39,129 nt of DNA. Source: Acidobacteriota bacterium (lineage in GTDB: Bacteria > Acidobacteriota > Vicinamibacteria > Vicinamibacterales > Fen-181). Numbering within the stretch: the stretch's first letter is position 1; each line of letters starts with the position of its first letter. The notes under the pieces were generated by a model, which had not been told where the DNA came from, made no database searches, and worked only from the letters and a program-made list of their open reading frames with translations. Of the stretch, positions 38,272 to 39,129 are shown piece after piece. Both the position numbers and the translations under genes were made by a program. The DNA lies in the NCBI GenBank assembly GCA_003157675.1, contig PMKG01000469.1, positions 2,262-41,390 of the forward strand. The letters are read 5' to 3'.

Positions 38272-38736
38272 ATGCTCAGGCTGTCGAAAAAAGCCGATTA
38301 CGCACTGATTGCAATGAAGCACCTCGCGCTGCGCGAGGGCCATGGTTCGTCGAGCGCCCGCGAGATCGCCGAGCAGTATTCGATTCCCGTCGAGTTGATG
38401 GCGAAGGTCCTGCAGCGGCTGGCCCGGCGCGGGCTGCTGTCGTCGCAGCAGGGCACGCGCGGCGGGTATCACCTGTCCCGGGATTCGGAGACCATTTCGG
38501 TCGCCGACGTCATCCAGGCCATCGACGGGCCGCTCACGGTCACGGCCTGCTCGGCTCACGACGAGCGTTGCGGGCAGTTTGCGACCTGCAACGTCCGCGA
38601 CCCGCTCTGGAAGATCCGGGAACGCATCGTCACGGCGCTCGCCACCTGCAGCGTGTCGGAGATGGCATCGGAGAGCCCGGTGCCGGCCGTCGCCGCGCAC
38701 GCGTCGCCGCTCTCGAGCCTCCCGGACGCCCGTTAG
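38272..38736 (+). CDS. iscR: Rrf2 family Fe-S regulator IscR
   Basis: 154 residues from ATG 38272. Winged-helix N-terminus (LSKKADYALIAMKHLALRE) and recognition region SSQQGTRGGYHLSRD, then cysteines C93, C100 and C106 (C-x6-C-x5-C) that ligate a [2Fe-2S] cluster in this family. IscR senses Fe-S status and represses its own operon when loaded. A palindrome matching this use lies over its promoter. Followed by iscS after 13 nt. The longer frame from 38236 includes the hairpin and was not used. Confidence 0.92.
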   Translation: MLRLSKKADYALIAMKHLALREGHGSSSAREIAEQYSIPVELMAKVLQRLARRGLLSSQQGTRGGYHLSRDSETISVADVIQAIDGPLTVTACSAHDERCGQFATCNVRDPLWKIRERIVTALATCSVSEMASESPVPAVAAHASPLSSLPDAR

Positions 38737-38749
38737 GTCAAGTGTCATC

Positions 38750-39129
38750 ATGCTGAAACTGCCGATTTACATGGACAACCACGCCACCACGCCGGTCGAT
38801 CCGCGCGTGCTCGAGGCGATGTTGCCGTATTTCACCGACCGGTTCGGCAACGCGGCCAGCCGGAACCACTCGTTCGGGTGGCAGGCCGAGGAGGCCGTCG
38901 AGGTCGGGCGCAAGCAGGTGGCGGATCTGATTGGCGCGACGGCGAAGGAGATCGTCTTCACGAGCGGCGCCACCGAGTCGGACAACCTCGCGATCAAGGG
39001 CGCGGCGCTCATGTATCGCGAGAAGGGCAATCACATCGTCACGGTCGTCACCGAGCACAAGGCGGTGCTCGACACGTGCAAGCACCTCGAGAAGGACGGC
39101 TTCGAGGTGACCTACCTGCCGGTGGAACG
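38750..39129 (+). CDS. iscS: Cysteine desulfurase IscS/NifS (partial, 5' end)
   Basis: 126 codons visible, cut by the window edge. The start MLKLPIYMDNHATTPVDPRVLEAM and VFTSGATESDNLAIKG are hallmark PLP-enzyme segments of class V desulfurases. It takes sulfur from cysteine for Fe-S clusters and other sulfur carriers, and in principle selenium from selenocysteine. The PLP Lys and the mobile Cys lie outside the window. Part of an isc-type operon with the preceding iscR. Confidence 0.93.
   Translation, partial: MLKLPIYMDNHATTPVDPRVLEAMLPYFTDRFGNAASRNHSFGWQAEEAVEVGRKQVADLIGATAKEIVFTSGATESDNLAIKGAALMYREKGNHIVTVVTEHKAVLDTCKHLEKDGFEVTYLPVE

Overview
The window (about 39 kb, very GC-rich, many GTG/TTG starts) looks like a chromosomal segment of an uncultivated or poorly studied Acidobacteriota, most likely class Vicinamibacteria. 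The best taxonomic marker is a VWFA-domain protein of the acidobacterial type (TIGR03436-like, 18974-19864). It is supported by the acidobacterial style of several other genes: a sulfatase with TPR tail, DUF4097 and TPR proteins, and hypothetical genes of this lineage. No phage, transposase, CRISPR array or rRNA was seen. Gene content is mostly housekeeping and accessory, with many short, highly structured intergenic repeats.

Layout. 1-5560: a sulfatase-like alkaline-phosphatase-superfamily protein (cut by the window edge), divergent from a two-gene unit encoding an AmiE-like/NamZ fusion (muropeptide breakdown) and a second serine hydrolase. 5720-10248 (minus): DUF420 membrane protein, ABC-2 permease and ATPase, CyoE/CtaB haem O synthase, and a membrane-anchored M23 peptidase. 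10449-10575: a promoter and tRNA-Glu(CTC), followed by a remnant of a HigA-like antitoxin. 10859-12286: an orphan double-domain KaiC-like ATPase. 12507-18042: membrane and TPR proteins of unknown role, an ornithine cyclodeaminase/mu-crystallin family enzyme and a gamma-glutamyltranspeptidase. 18164-23430: a Cys-rich membrane-anchored protein, a possible 27-residue membrane peptide, the VWFA protein, OsmC plus a DUF1624-like membrane protein (ATGA overlap), a zinc-ribbon/RG-rich protein with a structured leader, and FabI. 23462-27144 (minus): a sigma54 activator and an HD-GYP/GAF/GGDEF c-di-GMP protein, with a sigma54-type promoter candidate between them. 27427-33124: a PH-like protein, a DUF4097 beta-helix protein, QueC and QueD (queuosine precursor), two small genes, and a divergent PilT-like ATPase with a duplicated N-terminal domain. 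33185-36832: a hypothetical gene, a glutaredoxin gene with an in-frame TGA, homoserine dehydrogenase, an aminotransferase and a HAD phosphatase. 37006-39129: a MoeB/ThiF-rhodanese fusion, IscR and the start of IscS, i.e. sulfur mobilisation and Fe-S assembly.

The most exciting signal is at 33666-33896. A NrdH/glutaredoxin-sized gene (77 codons, good Shine-Dalgarno) has a single in-frame TGA exactly where the first catalytic cysteine of CxxC should be, giving U-H-A-C. A 7-bp stem with a 5-nt loop carrying G at its second position begins 15 nt after the TGA, as expected of a bacterial SECIS. This is a strong candidate selenocysteine glutaredoxin that ordinary gene callers would truncate. The selA/B/C/D genes needed for it are not in the window.

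Other points of interest are two families of intergenic repeats (GTAGGGCG inverted elements, and elements with 7- or 8-nt periodic arms around an unpaired core), a set of genes with a TANNNT hexamer 6-9 nt before the start codon that suggests leaderless transcripts, a near-perfect Rrf2-type operator over the iscR promoter, and a cluster of three perfect inverted repeats upstream of the sigma54 activator.
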